From contig JAIOYI010000001.1 in NCBI GenBank assembly GCA_021741205.1, positions 434,001 to 498,000 of the forward strand: a stretch of 64,000 bases of DNA, given 5' to 3'. The position numbers were made by a program, and so were the translations under genes. The notes below the pieces were generated by a model that was not told the DNA's origin, made no database searches, and saw nothing but the letters and a program-made list of their open reading frames with translations. Shown one piece after another: positions 38,655-47,611 of this stretch. This stretch comes from Emcibacter sp. Its GTDB lineage: Bacteria; Pseudomonadota; Alphaproteobacteria; Sphingomonadales; Emcibacteraceae. Numbering within the stretch: the first letter of the stretch is position 1; every line of letters starts with the position of its first letter.

Positions 38655-40013
38655 TTATTTTCCAATACAAAATTCCAGAAAAATAACATCAAGAATATCT
38701 TCCACATCAACGCGCCCCGTAATAGACCCCAAATGACGCGCCGCCATTCTAAGATCTTCGGCGAGAAGCGTGATTTCCTTATTTGGCTCCATACAAAACC
38801 GATCTAAATGTTGAACCGTCTTCTCTAAGGCCTCACGATGCCGTGCCCGGGTTAAATTAGGCGCATCCGTAAGCTCCATACGTTTTTCAACTTGCTCCGC
38901 AAGGCAGGATAAAAATGCAGCCAATCCTGTTTCGTTTTTTGCCGATATGGGCAAAACCGTAAGGCAAGGATAATCATGATTTAAAAGATCTGTCGCTGAT
39001 ATAGGGTAGATATCTGACTTATTAAGCAAAAGAATACTATTGCTATCTATTTGATTTATAAGACTTTTCGGCAATATTGGCCAAAATTTTGCCTCGGCCA
39101 TTATGATTTTTATATCAGCCGATTTAGCCCGTTCTTCTGCCCTTCTTATGCCCTCGGCTTCAACCACATCACGACTTTCTCTTAAACCTGCCGTATCCAT
39201 AATGGTGACAGGAAAGCCGTTAATGTCTAAATGAACCTCCAAAATATCGCGGGTTGTTCCTGCAATATCTGAAACTATGGCAACATCCCTTTTTGACAAA
39301 AGATTAAGCAACGTTGATTTTCCAATATTAGGCTCCCCAAGAATGACAACTTGTAAGCCGTCTCTTATGCGTTCCCCCTTAAAACCATCCCCCATATGCT
39401 CAATAATTTTATGACGGAGACTTTCAATAAGAGAAAAAGTCCGATCAACCATATCATCTGGTATATCCTCGTCGGCAAAATCAATATTGGTTTCTAAATA
39501 AGCCATCGCAGAAACAATTTCAGTCCGCCATGATTCGTAAAGCATCCCAAGCCGGCCATCCATAAGCCGCAACGCCTGGCGTCTTTGAGCTTCGGTTTCG
39601 GCATTAATAAGATCCGATAGTCCCTCTGCTGCTGTTAAGTCCATCTTGCCATTGTCAAAGGCTCTGCGGGTGAACTCCCCCGGTAAGGCGTTTCTTAATC
39701 CTGTCTGTCGTGATAAAGCCTCTAAAAATCCCGTAACAACCGCACGTCCTCCATGAATATGAAATTCAGCCACATCTTCACCCGTAAAGCTATGGGGTGC
39801 GGGGAAATAAAGTAATAAACCCTGATCCAATCTGATTTTTGTCACAGGATCCACAAACCACAAAAGATGAGCCCTACGCGGTAATGGCAATGTTTCTCGG
39901 TCAATTAGCTGCAATATTGTCGCATCCGTCTTTGGCCCAGACAACCTTATTACCGACACGCCCGCCCTACCCTTGCCGCTAGACAATGCAAATATTGTTT
40001 CGTTTTTAGACAC
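38655..40013 (-). CDS. mnmE: tRNA modification GTPase MnmE
   Basis: A 452-residue GTPase (TrmE) that works with MnmG. The N-terminal THF-binding domain covers about 1-120 ('TIFALSSGKGRAGVSVIRLSG', 'HSFTGEDVAEFHIHGG'). The G domain holds G1 'LGEPNIGKSTLLN', G2/G3 'DIAGTTRDILE' and 'IMDTAGLRES', and G4 'LLNKSD'. The C-terminus ends in 'FCIGK', the universally conserved cysteine motif of the family. It is preceded on the same strand by the DUF6489-like gene, 41 bases apart. Confidence 0.97.
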   Translation of the reverse strand: MSKNETIFALSSGKGRAGVSVIRLSGPKTDATILQLIDRETLPLPRRAHLLWFVDPVTKIRLDQGLLLYFPAPHSFTGEDVAEFHIHGGRAVVTGFLEALSRQTGLRNALPGEFTRRAFDNGKMDLTAAEGLSDLINAETEAQRRQALRLMDGRLGMLYESWRTEIVSAMAYLETNIDFADEDIPDDMVDRTFSLIESLRHKIIEHMGDGFKGERIRDGLQVVILGEPNIGKSTLLNLLSKRDVAIVSDIAGTTRDILEVHLDINGFPVTIMDTAGLRESRDVVEAEGIRRAEERAKSADIKIIMAEAKFWPILPKSLINQIDSNSILLLNKSDIYPISATDLLNHDYPCLTVLPISAKNETGLAAFLSCLAEQVEKRMELTDAPNLTRARHREALEKTVQHLDRFCMEPNKEITLLAEDLRMAARHLGSITGRVDVEDILDVIFLEFCIGK

Positions 40014-40054
40014 TATTATTTCCTGATTTTAGTCTATTCTGATTTTGCTAGGGC

Positions 40055-40315
40055 TTATTCTTTGCCAGATTTAGCCATATTCCAAAATAAATTCTGAAAA
40101 CTTTCCATGTTTTTTTCCATACTTTGACCCGTCAGAGTAAGACCTGGGGTCATCCATAACTTAAACATTTTTTCCATATCTTCATTAGTTAGCCCCGACG
40201 ATAATTTTTCTTGCATTGTGTCCATAAAGGCCTTTTGAAGTGGTTTAATATCAGGAAGTCCTAAAAATTCCCTCGCCTCTGTTGGTGTACAATCTATATC
40301 AACCTTTATTTTCAT
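40055..40315 (-). CDS. DUF6489-like small protein
   Basis: An 86-residue protein that resembles the alphaproteobacterial DUF6489 family: it opens 'MKIKVDIDCTPTEAREFLGLP', then 'LQKAFMDTMQEKL', and ends in an amphipathic helix 'FQNLFWNMAKSGK'. No membrane segment or known catalytic motif is present. It lies 41 bases upstream of mnmE and may share its transcript. Function is unknown; I know the family name only as an uncharacterised domain. Confidence 0.75.
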   Translation of the reverse strand: MKIKVDIDCTPTEAREFLGLPDIKPLQKAFMDTMQEKLSSGLTNEDMEKMFKLWMTPGLTLTGQSMEKNMESFQNLFWNMAKSGKE

Positions 40316-40364
40316 TTGAAATTCCCGTATTAATAGTAATTCATTTCTATTTTAAGGATATTAA

Positions 40365-40823
40365 ATGGCACAACTCTCATTCCATAGTCCCATTGGTGAT
40401 CTTACCCTAAGCGAAGAAGAAAACAAAATCGTTTCTCTGGACTGGGGATGGTCACCTTTATCAAAAGAAACCTCTTTTTTGATCAAGGCTAAAAATATGA
40501 TTAACCTTTACTTTGATGGTGAAGCCCCTGACTTTAAAATTGCGCTTGATGCTTACGGTACCGATTTTCAAAAGCGTGTTTGGCAAGCTATGATAGAAAT
40601 TCCTTATGGAAAAACAATGACTTATGGAGAATTGGCCGATAAGATCGGATCACATCCCCGCGCCGTGGGATCTGCTTGCGGGAAAAATCCTATACCGATC
40701 ATTATTCCCTGTCATCGTATAATGGGAAAAAATGGAAAACTCACCGGATATTCTGGCGGTGAGGGCATATCAACCAAACTGTTTCTTCTTGAGCTTGAAA
40801 AAGCGACAACAAAAAATCTATAA
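40365..40823 (+). CDS. ogt: Methylated-DNA-protein cysteine methyltransferase
   Basis: A 152-residue suicide repair protein that moves the methyl group of O6-methylguanine (and O4-methylthymine) to Cys116 in 'IPIIIPCHRIMG'. The HTH DNA-binding part 'VWQAMIEIPYGKTMTYGELADKIG' with the Arg finger in 'HPRAVGSACGKNP' is standard. The N-terminal ribonuclease-like domain is short but complete. It is the only plus-strand gene between 28 and 46 kb, divergent from the DUF6489-like gene by 49 bases. Confidence 0.93.
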   Translation: MAQLSFHSPIGDLTLSEEENKIVSLDWGWSPLSKETSFLIKAKNMINLYFDGEAPDFKIALDAYGTDFQKRVWQAMIEIPYGKTMTYGELADKIGSHPRAVGSACGKNPIPIIIPCHRIMGKNGKLTGYSGGEGISTKLFLLELEKATTKNL

Positions 40824-40832
40824 AAATCTTAT

Positions 40833-42326
40833 TTAAGCGATCTTTTCCTCTGTTTCCTCAATCATTTCTATCTTAAAATCAAGATAACCATAAATGACCG
40901 AAACAATCGGGCTGAGAATATTGAAAAAACAAAAGGGCGCAAAGCCATAAGCTGATACACCAAGCGTTCCGGCCATAAAAACCGCACAAGTATTCCAAGG
41001 GACAAGAACCGATGTTACAGTCCCCGTATCCTCTAACACTCGAGAGAGATTTTTCGCGGCCAACTGACGATTTTTATATTCCAAACGATACATACGACCT
41101 GGCAAAACAATAGAAATATACTGATCCGATGCCAATATATTAATACCGATACAGGTAAGTGCCGTGGTAAAAATTAGGGCTCCTGTCGATTTTGCCCTTG
41201 CGAGTGTGCTGTAAATTATTTTTTGCAGCATACCTAGCCTTTCAAGAACAGAACCAAAGGTAATAGCACAAATAATCAACCAAACAGAATATAACATACT
41301 GCTCATACCACCCCGTGACAAAAGCTTATCAAGTTCTGCATTTCCCGTATCTGAAACAAATCCACTAAATAAAGCCCGCCAAATCCCATCAAAAACAGAC
41401 AGAAAAGACAGATGATCCACCTTTACAAAATGCAGCAGCACATCTTGCTGAAATATTATTGCAAAAACCCCACCAACCAACGCCCCCGTCATAATGGTGG
41501 GAAAGGCTGGGAACTTCTTATAGGCCATATAAAAAACAATTCCCAAGGGTATCAAAAGATGAAATCCAATATTAAAATTCTGATCCAATAAATCCAAACG
41601 GTCCTGAATATTAATCGAAGCAACAGACCCTCCAGAAGACAACCCGATAATAAGATATAAAATTAGAGCCATGGTTATTGAAGGAAACGTGGTCCATACC
41701 ATATGTCGAATATGGCTAAAAAGCTCAGATCCTGCAACCGCTGGCGCCAAATTTGTTGTATCGGATAAGGGCGACATTTTATCGCCAAAATAAGCCCCCG
41801 ATATTATAGCCCCCGCTGTCATTTCAAGGGATAGCCCAAGTCCCGCTGAAATACCAATTAATCCAACCCCAACCGTTCCTGCCGTTGACCAACTACTGCC
41901 TGTGCTTATGGATGTTATGGCACAAAGAATACAGGCCGTAACATAAAAATAATTTGGATTAATAATTTGAAGACCAAAATAAATCATTGACGGCACAGTT
42001 CCTGATAATATCCAGGTTCCAATTAATGATCCAACCATAAGCAAAATCAAAAGTGCATTAATTGTATTGCCTATACCTTGTGATATGGCTTGCTCAATTT
42101 CTTTCCATTTATAGCCATTTTTCCAGCCAATCAGTAATGCAACGCCCGTACTTATTAATAAGGACATTTGACTAGAACCGCTTTGGGTATCTTCACCATA
42201 AGTTTTTACCGATAAAACCAATAAAATCATTAAGGTAAAAACAGGCAACAAAGATTCTAAAAAGCTCACATTTTTTTTTGAATATGATTCTGTTTCGCTA
42301 TGATCTGGTTCAAACCCATTTGACAT
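40833..42326 (-). CDS. nhaC: Na+/H+ antiporter NhaC family
   Basis: A 497-residue inner-membrane protein with about 11-12 predicted helices. 'LLMVGSLIGTWILSGTVPSMIYFG', 'SISTGSSWSTAGTVGVGLIGI' and 'AYFGDKMSPLSDTTNLAPAVAG' are conserved in NhaC, including the acidic/polar 'DKMSPLSDTTN' ion-pathway segment; 'LVPWNTCAVFMAGTLGV' is the late motif. NhaC exchanges Na+ for H+. It follows rho after 137 bases and a terminator, so it has its own promoter. It is convergent with ogt, 9 bases apart. A sodium-rich habitat is suggested. Confidence 0.92.
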   Translation of the reverse strand: MSNGFEPDHSETESYSKKNVSFLESLLPVFTLMILLVLSVKTYGEDTQSGSSQMSLLISTGVALLIGWKNGYKWKEIEQAISQGIGNTINALLILLMVGSLIGTWILSGTVPSMIYFGLQIINPNYFYVTACILCAITSISTGSSWSTAGTVGVGLIGISAGLGLSLEMTAGAIISGAYFGDKMSPLSDTTNLAPAVAGSELFSHIRHMVWTTFPSITMALILYLIIGLSSGGSVASINIQDRLDLLDQNFNIGFHLLIPLGIVFYMAYKKFPAFPTIMTGALVGGVFAIIFQQDVLLHFVKVDHLSFLSVFDGIWRALFSGFVSDTGNAELDKLLSRGGMSSMLYSVWLIICAITFGSVLERLGMLQKIIYSTLARAKSTGALIFTTALTCIGINILASDQYISIVLPGRMYRLEYKNRQLAAKNLSRVLEDTGTVTSVLVPWNTCAVFMAGTLGVSAYGFAPFCFFNILSPIVSVIYGYLDFKIEMIEETEEKIA

Positions 42327-42402
42327 TAATATATTATCCCTATTTATTTTATAGATAAACTATAACAACGGTATTTCAGAAAGTATAGTGTCTAAAAAAC
42401 AT

Positions 42403-42435
42403 AAAACACCTCTCCATATTTTGAAGAGATGTTTT
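42403..42435 (-). terminator. Terminator downstream of rho
   Basis: Arms AAAACACCTCT (42403-42413) and AGAGATGTTTT (42425-42435) pair at 10 of 11 positions around an 11-base loop. On the minus strand the hairpin is followed by a T-rich stretch, as needed to end the rho transcript. Confidence 0.65.
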
Positions 42436-42463
42436 AATTATCTAACTTTATTAATTCAATAAA

Positions 42464-43720
42464 TTAATTATTCATAGAATTATAAAATTCATCATTATTT
42501 TTCGTATCTTTAATTTTACCAAGCAAAAATTCCATCGCATCCACAGAACCCATCGGCATCAATATCCGCCGCAACATATACATTTTTGCAAGGGTTCCCT
42601 TATCCAAAAGCAGTTCTTCTTTACGGGTGCCTGATTTAATAATATCAATAGCAGGGAAAACACGTTTATCGCTAACCTTGCGATCAAGAACAATTTCAGA
42701 ATTACCCGTACCTTTAAATTCTTCGAAGATCACTTCATCCATACGGCTTCCGGTATCAATCAAGGCTGTTGCAATAATAGACAAAGAACCGCCTTCTTCA
42801 ATATTGCGGGCCGCACCAAAAAATCTTTTGGGCCGTTGAAGCGCATTGGCATCAACGCCGCCTGTTAATACCTTACCAGAACTTGGAATAACCGTATTAT
42901 AGGCTCGTGCTAAACGGGTAATACTATCCAATAAAATAACAACATCCCGTTTATGCTCTACAAGACGTTTGGCCTTTTCAATAACCATTTCCGCCACCTG
43001 AACATGACGAGTTGCGGGTTCATCAAAAGTAGAACTGATGACCTCGCCATTTACCGAACGGCGCATATCCGTCACTTCTTCTGGTCGTTCATCAATCAAA
43101 AGAACAATCAAAAAAACATCGGGATGATTTTCCGTAATAGCATGAGCAATATTTTGCAATAAAACCGTTTTACCAGTACGAGGCGGTGCCACGATAACAG
43201 CTCTTTGTCCCTTACCAATGGGAGATACCAAATCAATCACGCGGGCAGAGTTATCTTTTACGGTTGGATCTTCGCGGTCCAATTTAAATTTTTCATCCGG
43301 ATGCAAAGGGGTTAAACTATCGAAATGAATTTTGTGTCGTCCTGCTTCCGGACTTTCAAAATTTATGAGAGCCACTTTGAGCAAAGCAAAATATTTTTCA
43401 CCTTCCTTAGGTCCTCTAATTTGGCCTTCAACTGTATCGCCCGTCCTAAGACCAAATCGACGGATTTGGCTGGGGCTGACATAAATATCATCTGGTCCTG
43501 GTAAATAATTTGCTTCTGATGATCGTAAAAATCCAAAACCATCCTGTAATACCTCAATAACGCCATCTCCCGTTATTTCTTCGTCTTTTTCTGCTAACGC
43601 TTTTAATATAGCAAACATCATTTCCTGTTTACGTAAATTACTTGCATTTTCTACGCCAAGTTCTTCTGCCATAAACAGCAGATCGCTAGGGGCTTTCTTT
43701 TTAAGTTCCTGAAGATTCAT
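42464..43720 (-). CDS. rho: Transcription termination factor Rho
   Basis: A 418-residue hexameric RNA helicase. The N-terminal Rho_N part begins '[21 protein letters not shown]', followed by the RNA-binding cold-shock-like domain with '[22 protein letters not shown]'. Walker A is '[16 protein letters not shown]', Walker B '[17 protein letters not shown]', and the R loop lies in '[20 protein letters not shown]'. Its length matches E. coli Rho (419). A 190-bp AT-rich region upstream (43721-43910) holds no gene and would be the leader where Rho autoregulation could act; I see no specific attenuator. Confidence 0.97.
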   Translation of the reverse strand: MNLQELKKKAPSDLLFMAEELGVENASNLRKQEMMFAILKALAEKDEEITGDGVIEVLQDGFGFLRSSEANYLPGPDDIYVSPSQIRRFGLRTGDTVEGQIRGPKEGEKYFALLKVALINFESPEAGRHKIHFDSLTPLHPDEKFKLDREDPTVKDNSARVIDLVSPIGKGQRAVIVAPPRTGKTVLLQNIAHAITENHPDVFLIVLLIDERPEEVTDMRRSVNGEVISSTFDEPATRHVQVAEMVIEKAKRLVEHKRDVVILLDSITRLARAYNTVIPSSGKVLTGGVDANALQRPKRFFGAARNIEEGGSLSIIATALIDTGSRMDEVIFEEFKGTGNSEIVLDRKVSDKRVFPAIDIIKSGTRKEELLLDKGTLAKMYMLRRILMPMGSVDAMEFLLGKIKDTKNNDEFYNSMNN

Positions 43721-43910
43721 TTTTATGTCCAGATGGGATTTTGTTGGGGAAATTATTATAATTTATAATGAAATTGAATAAAGATTTTAAGTCAGAAAAT
43801 ATTATAATAGGAGATATTGAATTGAAAATTTTTATCATAAAAAGATTAATAGTTCAAATCATTCTTAAACATAGTATGTTTTCTAGTTTTGATATAACAT
43901 TCTGTCAAGT

Positions 43911-44354
43911 TTAAAAAGGTTTTAAAATAACCAAAAACACTATGATTATCATAAGAATAGTTGGTATTTCATTGATCATACGATAAAATTTTTCAGTATG
44001 TAGATTGTTATCATTGAAAAAATAGCGCCGCCAACGCGCTAAATAACCATGAAATCCACTCATCAAGAAAACACAAAAGAATTTTCCCTGAAACCAAACA
44101 TCACCCCATAAATCATTAGAAAATGCCATGGATAAACCAAATATCCAAGTCAATATCATAGCAGGATTAATAATAATTCGAAGGAGTTTTCGCTCCATTT
44201 CCTTAAACATTTCAGAGGCCTCTGAACCTACTTGTACCTTTGTGTGATAAACAAATAATCGCGGCATATAAAACATGCCTGCCATCCAACTTATCACTGC
44301 AATAATGTGAAGTGCACGAAACCAATCGTAATTTTCTCTTATAAAATCCATCAT
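43911..44354 (-). CDS. hemJ: Protoporphyrinogen IX oxidase HemJ
   Basis: A 147-residue inner-membrane protein of the HemJ (UPF0093) family with four helices. 'YDWFRALHIIAVISWMAGMF' contains the conserved heme-ligand His, then 'MPRLFVYH', 'NPAMILTWIFGL' and 'WFQGKFFCVFLMSGFHGYLA' with the conserved Lys and His. HemJ oxidises protoporphyrinogen IX in bacteria lacking HemG or HemY. I start at ATG 44354, which overlaps the hemH stop as ATGA, instead of the upstream 44411. It closes the hemE-hemH-hemJ run. Confidence 0.93.
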   Translation of the reverse strand: MMDFIRENYDWFRALHIIAVISWMAGMFYMPRLFVYHTKVQVGSEASEMFKEMERKLLRIIINPAMILTWIFGLSMAFSNDLWGDVWFQGKFFCVFLMSGFHGYLARWRRYFFNDNNLHTEKFYRMINEIPTILMIIIVFLVILKPF

Positions 44355-45328
44355 ATCATAATATTTTTTGTTAATTTTGCTAAAGCAGTAATATAGAGTG
44401 GATGGCAACAAATGGCCCCTATCCTGATATAATCCTTAACCTTAGCCTCTATAGCCAATTCACGGTATTCTATGTCAAGCTCTACTAAGGTTTCTGAATG
44501 TTCAGAAACAAAAGCAATTGGTATAATAATGATAGATTTACCATCTTTACCTGCCCGCAATATTTCATCATCCGTATAAGGTTCTGTCCATTTTAAAGGG
44601 CCCACTCTGCTTTGAAAACAAATAACATGATCTGGGTGTCCAAGCTTTTTTTGAATAGCCGCACAGGTCTGTTCAATTTGATCACAATAAGGATCCCCAG
44701 CCTCTATTATTTTTTCAGGTAAACCATGAGCAGAATATAAAATTCGGTATTCTTCAGGATGATCCAATTGATCAATGGCGGCTTTTATCATTTCAAAATG
44801 AGCCTCAATAAACCCTTCTTCTTCAGGATAATCCCGCACTGCATAGTAAGGTACATCGGGTAATATTTTCTGAATATTTTTGATCCAATCAATAAATGAT
44901 GATCCCGTCGTTGTTATAGAATACTGAGGATAAAGCGGTAATAAAATAATCTTGTCAGGATTAAATTTTTTAACGTCCATTGCCGTTTCATAAGAAAATG
45001 GATGCCAATAGCGCATTGAAATAAAACACTTAAAACTATTTTCAGCATCCTCATTAAGCTTATTTTCTAGCGCTACCGCCTGTTCCATTGTTTGTTCAAG
45101 AAGAGGGGACTTTCCTCCAAGTTTTTTATAAATCTCCTTCGCAGTAGGAACTTTTTTAGCTGCTAAAATTTTTGCAACCAACCAGCGAAAGGGGTTTTTA
45201 AGAGCAATAATGGCAGGGTCATAAAATAAATTAAATAAAAAGGGCTTAACAGCCTTAAGATTATCTGGTCCACCCAAATTAAATAAGATTACAGCAATTT
45301 TCTGTTCTTTTTTATCGTGAACTGGCAT
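44351..45328 (-). CDS. hemH: Ferrochelatase
   Basis: A 325-residue enzyme inserting Fe(II) into protoporphyrin IX, the last heme step. 'AVILFNLGGPDNLKAVKPFLFNLF' opens it, and 'RILYSAHGLPEKIIEAGDPY' holds the catalytic His. 'PLYPQYSITTTGSSF' and 'PIAFVSEHSETLVELDIEY' are further conserved segments. It starts on the last base of the hemE stop and its own stop overlaps hemJ, so the three genes are translationally coupled. Confidence 0.97.
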   Translation of the reverse strand: MPVHDKKEQKIAVILFNLGGPDNLKAVKPFLFNLFYDPAIIALKNPFRWLVAKILAAKKVPTAKEIYKKLGGKSPLLEQTMEQAVALENKLNEDAENSFKCFISMRYWHPFSYETAMDVKKFNPDKIILLPLYPQYSITTTGSSFIDWIKNIQKILPDVPYYAVRDYPEEEGFIEAHFEMIKAAIDQLDHPEEYRILYSAHGLPEKIIEAGDPYCDQIEQTCAAIQKKLGHPDHVICFQSRVGPLKWTEPYTDDEILRAGKDGKSIIIIPIAFVSEHSETLVELDIEYRELAIEAKVKDYIRIGAICCHPLYITALAKLTKNIMI

Positions 45329-46368
45329 TATTTTCTCTTATATTGTTTTATAATTTCAGAAACCTGCGCCACATTTTCTGGCGGGGTTTGAGGAACAATA
45401 CCGTGCCCAAGATTAAAAATAAATGGTCCTCCACTTAAATGATCTAATATTTCAACAACCCGATTTTCAAGTTGTTGTCCACCAGATACAAGCAGCAAGG
45501 GGTCTAGGTTGCCCTGCACGGGGCATAAGGGTTGAATATGATCTCGTACCCAATCAAGAGGCATAGTCGTATCTATAGATACCGCAGTGACACCTGTGAT
45601 GCGAATATAATCAGGATAACGGCAACCAGCCCCTCTTGGAAAACCAATAATTGGAATTTCTGGATAAAATTTACGAATATTTTGAATAATTTTTTGAACC
45701 GGTTCTATTGCCCATTTTTGAAATTCATCATCAGGTAAATTCCCTGCCCAAGTATCAAATAATTGTATAACTTCTGCCCCATTTTTAATTTGTTCTATCA
45801 AATATTCAGATGTTGCCTTTACCAAAAGATCAATGAGTTTTTGAAAAGCTTTTTTTTCTTGATAAGCAAATAATCTTGTCAACGCTTGATCCGCTGATCC
45901 TTTTCCACCCACCATATAAGTGGCTACAGTCCAAGGGGCTCCTGCAAAGCCAATTAAAGCTGTGGTTTTTGGAATTTCTTGATGAAGTTTACGAACGGTT
46001 TCATAAACAGGGGTTAAATGGTGATGAAAATTATTTAAATTTAAAGTTTCTATTTTTTCAGCGGTATTAACAGGGGTTAAGAGGGGGCCTTCTCCTTCTT
46101 TAAATTCCAAATGCTGACCCATGGCTTGGGGTACGACAAGAATATCTGAAAATAAAATGGCGGCATCCATATGATAGCGTCTTAGAGGTTGTAAGGTTAC
46201 CTCAACAGCAAAGTCTGGTGAATAACATAAATCAAGAAAAGAACCTGCTGTTTTGCGTTTTTCTCTATATTCTGGTAAATATCGCCCAGCTTGTCTCATG
46301 TACCAAAAAGGAATATTAGGTGTAATTTCTGATTTAAGGGCTTGAATAAAGAGTTTGTTATTTGTCAT
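45328..46368 (-). CDS. hemE: Uroporphyrinogen decarboxylase
   Basis: A 346-residue TIM-barrel enzyme that decarboxylates uroporphyrinogen III to coproporphyrinogen III. 'PFWYMRQAGRYLPEYREKR' is the substrate-binding N-terminal loop; 'AAILFSDILVVPQAMGQHL', 'QLFDTWAGNL' and 'PFIFNLGHGIVPQTPPENV' are conserved. It is the first heme gene and its start borders the replication origin, as in Caulobacter. Its promoter must lie inside the origin region. Confidence 0.97.
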   Translation of the reverse strand: MTNNKLFIQALKSEITPNIPFWYMRQAGRYLPEYREKRKTAGSFLDLCYSPDFAVEVTLQPLRRYHMDAAILFSDILVVPQAMGQHLEFKEGEGPLLTPVNTAEKIETLNLNNFHHHLTPVYETVRKLHQEIPKTTALIGFAGAPWTVATYMVGGKGSADQALTRLFAYQEKKAFQKLIDLLVKATSEYLIEQIKNGAEVIQLFDTWAGNLPDDEFQKWAIEPVQKIIQNIRKFYPEIPIIGFPRGAGCRYPDYIRITGVTAVSIDTTMPLDWVRDHIQPLCPVQGNLDPLLLVSGGQQLENRVVEILDHLSGGPFIFNLGHGIVPQTPPENVAQVSEIIKQYKRK

Positions 46369-46768
46369 ATTTTCTCAGACTGAAGTTATATACAAGTTAT
46401 TCTACTCTTATATTATTTATATATAAATATATAGTAGTAGTATTGGTTAGCTATGGATCATGGGGATTAAAAGTTATCCCCACAATGATATACAGAAAAT
46501 TATATATTTATCACATAGCGATTTTGAAAGAATAAGTCTATGGATAAGACCGAAAAACCGTTAAAATTATCCTGTGGATAATGGTGATATTATATAAAAT
46601 AAAAAAATTTATATAAAAAAATTACCAATTTTCACAAAGGGAAAATAAAGTTATCCGCATAGGGATAAAAGACGTTATAAAAAAGAATAGGGTGTATAGA
46701 AAACAGTCTTTTCTAAAAAAAGGCCAGTTATCCCCGTAATGAGACTTTTATAATTTATATAATGATAA
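46369..46768. other. Chromosomal replication origin (oriC)
   Basis: A 400-bp noncoding region between divergent hemE and ppsR, the site of the origin in Caulobacter. It holds many TTATCC-type words on both strands that resemble DnaA boxes: TTATCCCCA (46474, plus), TTATCCATA (46547-46539, minus), a perfect TTATCCACA (46581-46573, minus), TTATCCGCA (46651, plus), TTATCCCTA (46668-46660, minus) and TTATCCCCG (46728, plus). Between them, 46582-46625 is nearly pure A/T and could be the unwinding element. No CtrA-type TTAA-N7-TTAA was seen. dnaA itself is not in the window. Assignment rests on position and box density; the exact boundaries are not known. Confidence 0.88.
46573..46581 (-). promoter_or_regulatory. 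Consensus DnaA box in oriC
   Basis: TGTGGATAA on the plus strand is TTATCCACA on the minus strand, a perfect high-affinity DnaA box. It directly borders the AT-rich stretch 46582-46625 and overlaps a second TTATCC word at 46568. Confidence 0.8.
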
Positions 46769-47611
46769 ATGGTATTTATGATGAGAAAAATTCACCTTCA
46801 TTTGGTATCGGATGCAACAGGGGATACCTTAGAACAAGTAGCTAAGGCTGCTCTTGCTCAATTTCCAGAAATTAAGGCCGTAAAACATTATTGGCCTATG
46901 ATTAGAACCGCTCATCATATGGAACGGCTCATTCCAGAACTTTCTGAAAGGAAAGGTATTGTTATGTTTACGCTTGTTAATCAGGATATTGAAGATGTTC
47001 TGATTAAAGCCTGTGATGAAAATAATTGGCCTTATATTTCTGTGCTTCACAGTATTATTCGTGAACTTGGCCGTCATTTGGGCGAAAAAAGTATTGCAAG
47101 ACCTGGTCGCCAACATGTCATGAATGATGAATATTTTGAGCGTATTGATGCCATGCAATATACGCTAATGCATGATGATGGACAGCATTTGGAGGGCCTT
47201 AAAGATGCGGATATTATTTTGGTTGGGGTTTCAAGAACATCAAAGACCCCAACGTGCGTCTATTTGGCTAATAAGGGAATGAAAGTTGCCAATATTCCTA
47301 TTGTTCCTCATCAAGACCTTCCTAAGGAGCTTGATGACATAAAAGATAAATTTGTGGTTGGTTTAATTAATAGTGTTGATCGATTAATGCAGATCAGAAA
47401 AAACCGCTTGCTTGCTTTGAAAGAAAGTAAAGAAACAACTTATGTAGATATAGAGGCCATTAAAAAAGAAGTTCAACAGGCTCAACGGCTGATTTCTAGT
47501 CGGGGTTGGCCTGTGATTAATGTGACTCGAAGATCTATTGAGGAAACGGCGGGTGCTATTATGAAATTAAAACAAGATTTTGATGAAAAAAAGAATAAAA
47601 AAATATCATGA
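46769..47611 (+). CDS. ppsR: Pyruvate,phosphate dikinase / PEP synthase regulatory protein
   Basis: A 280-residue bifunctional kinase/pyrophosphorylase (DUF299) that switches PPDK or PEP synthase on and off by ADP-dependent threonine phosphorylation. 'HLHLVSDATGDTLEQVAKA' is the N-terminal signature, 'GVSRTSKTPTCVYLANKG' is the P-loop-like motif, and 'ARPGRQHVMNDEYFERIDAM' lies between. The true start may be the ATG three or four codons in. It is the first gene right of the origin and overlaps aroE by ATGA. It corresponds to RP001 of Rickettsia in position. Confidence 0.93.
   Translation: MVFMMRKIHLHLVSDATGDTLEQVAKAALAQFPEIKAVKHYWPMIRTAHHMERLIPELSERKGIVMFTLVNQDIEDVLIKACDENNWPYISVLHSIIRELGRHLGEKSIARPGRQHVMNDEYFERIDAMQYTLMHDDGQHLEGLKDADIILVGVSRTSKTPTCVYLANKGMKVANIPIVPHQDLPKELDDIKDKFVVGLINSVDRLMQIRKNRLLALKESKETTYVDIEAIKKEVQQAQRLISSRGWPVINVTRRSIEETAGAIMKLKQDFDEKKNKKIS

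Noticed and set aside
46369-46768. CtrA-type sites (TTAA-N7-TTAA) in the origin
   Set aside because: I looked for them because of Caulobacter, but no convincing match was found; short TTAA words there are explained by the AT-rich sequence.
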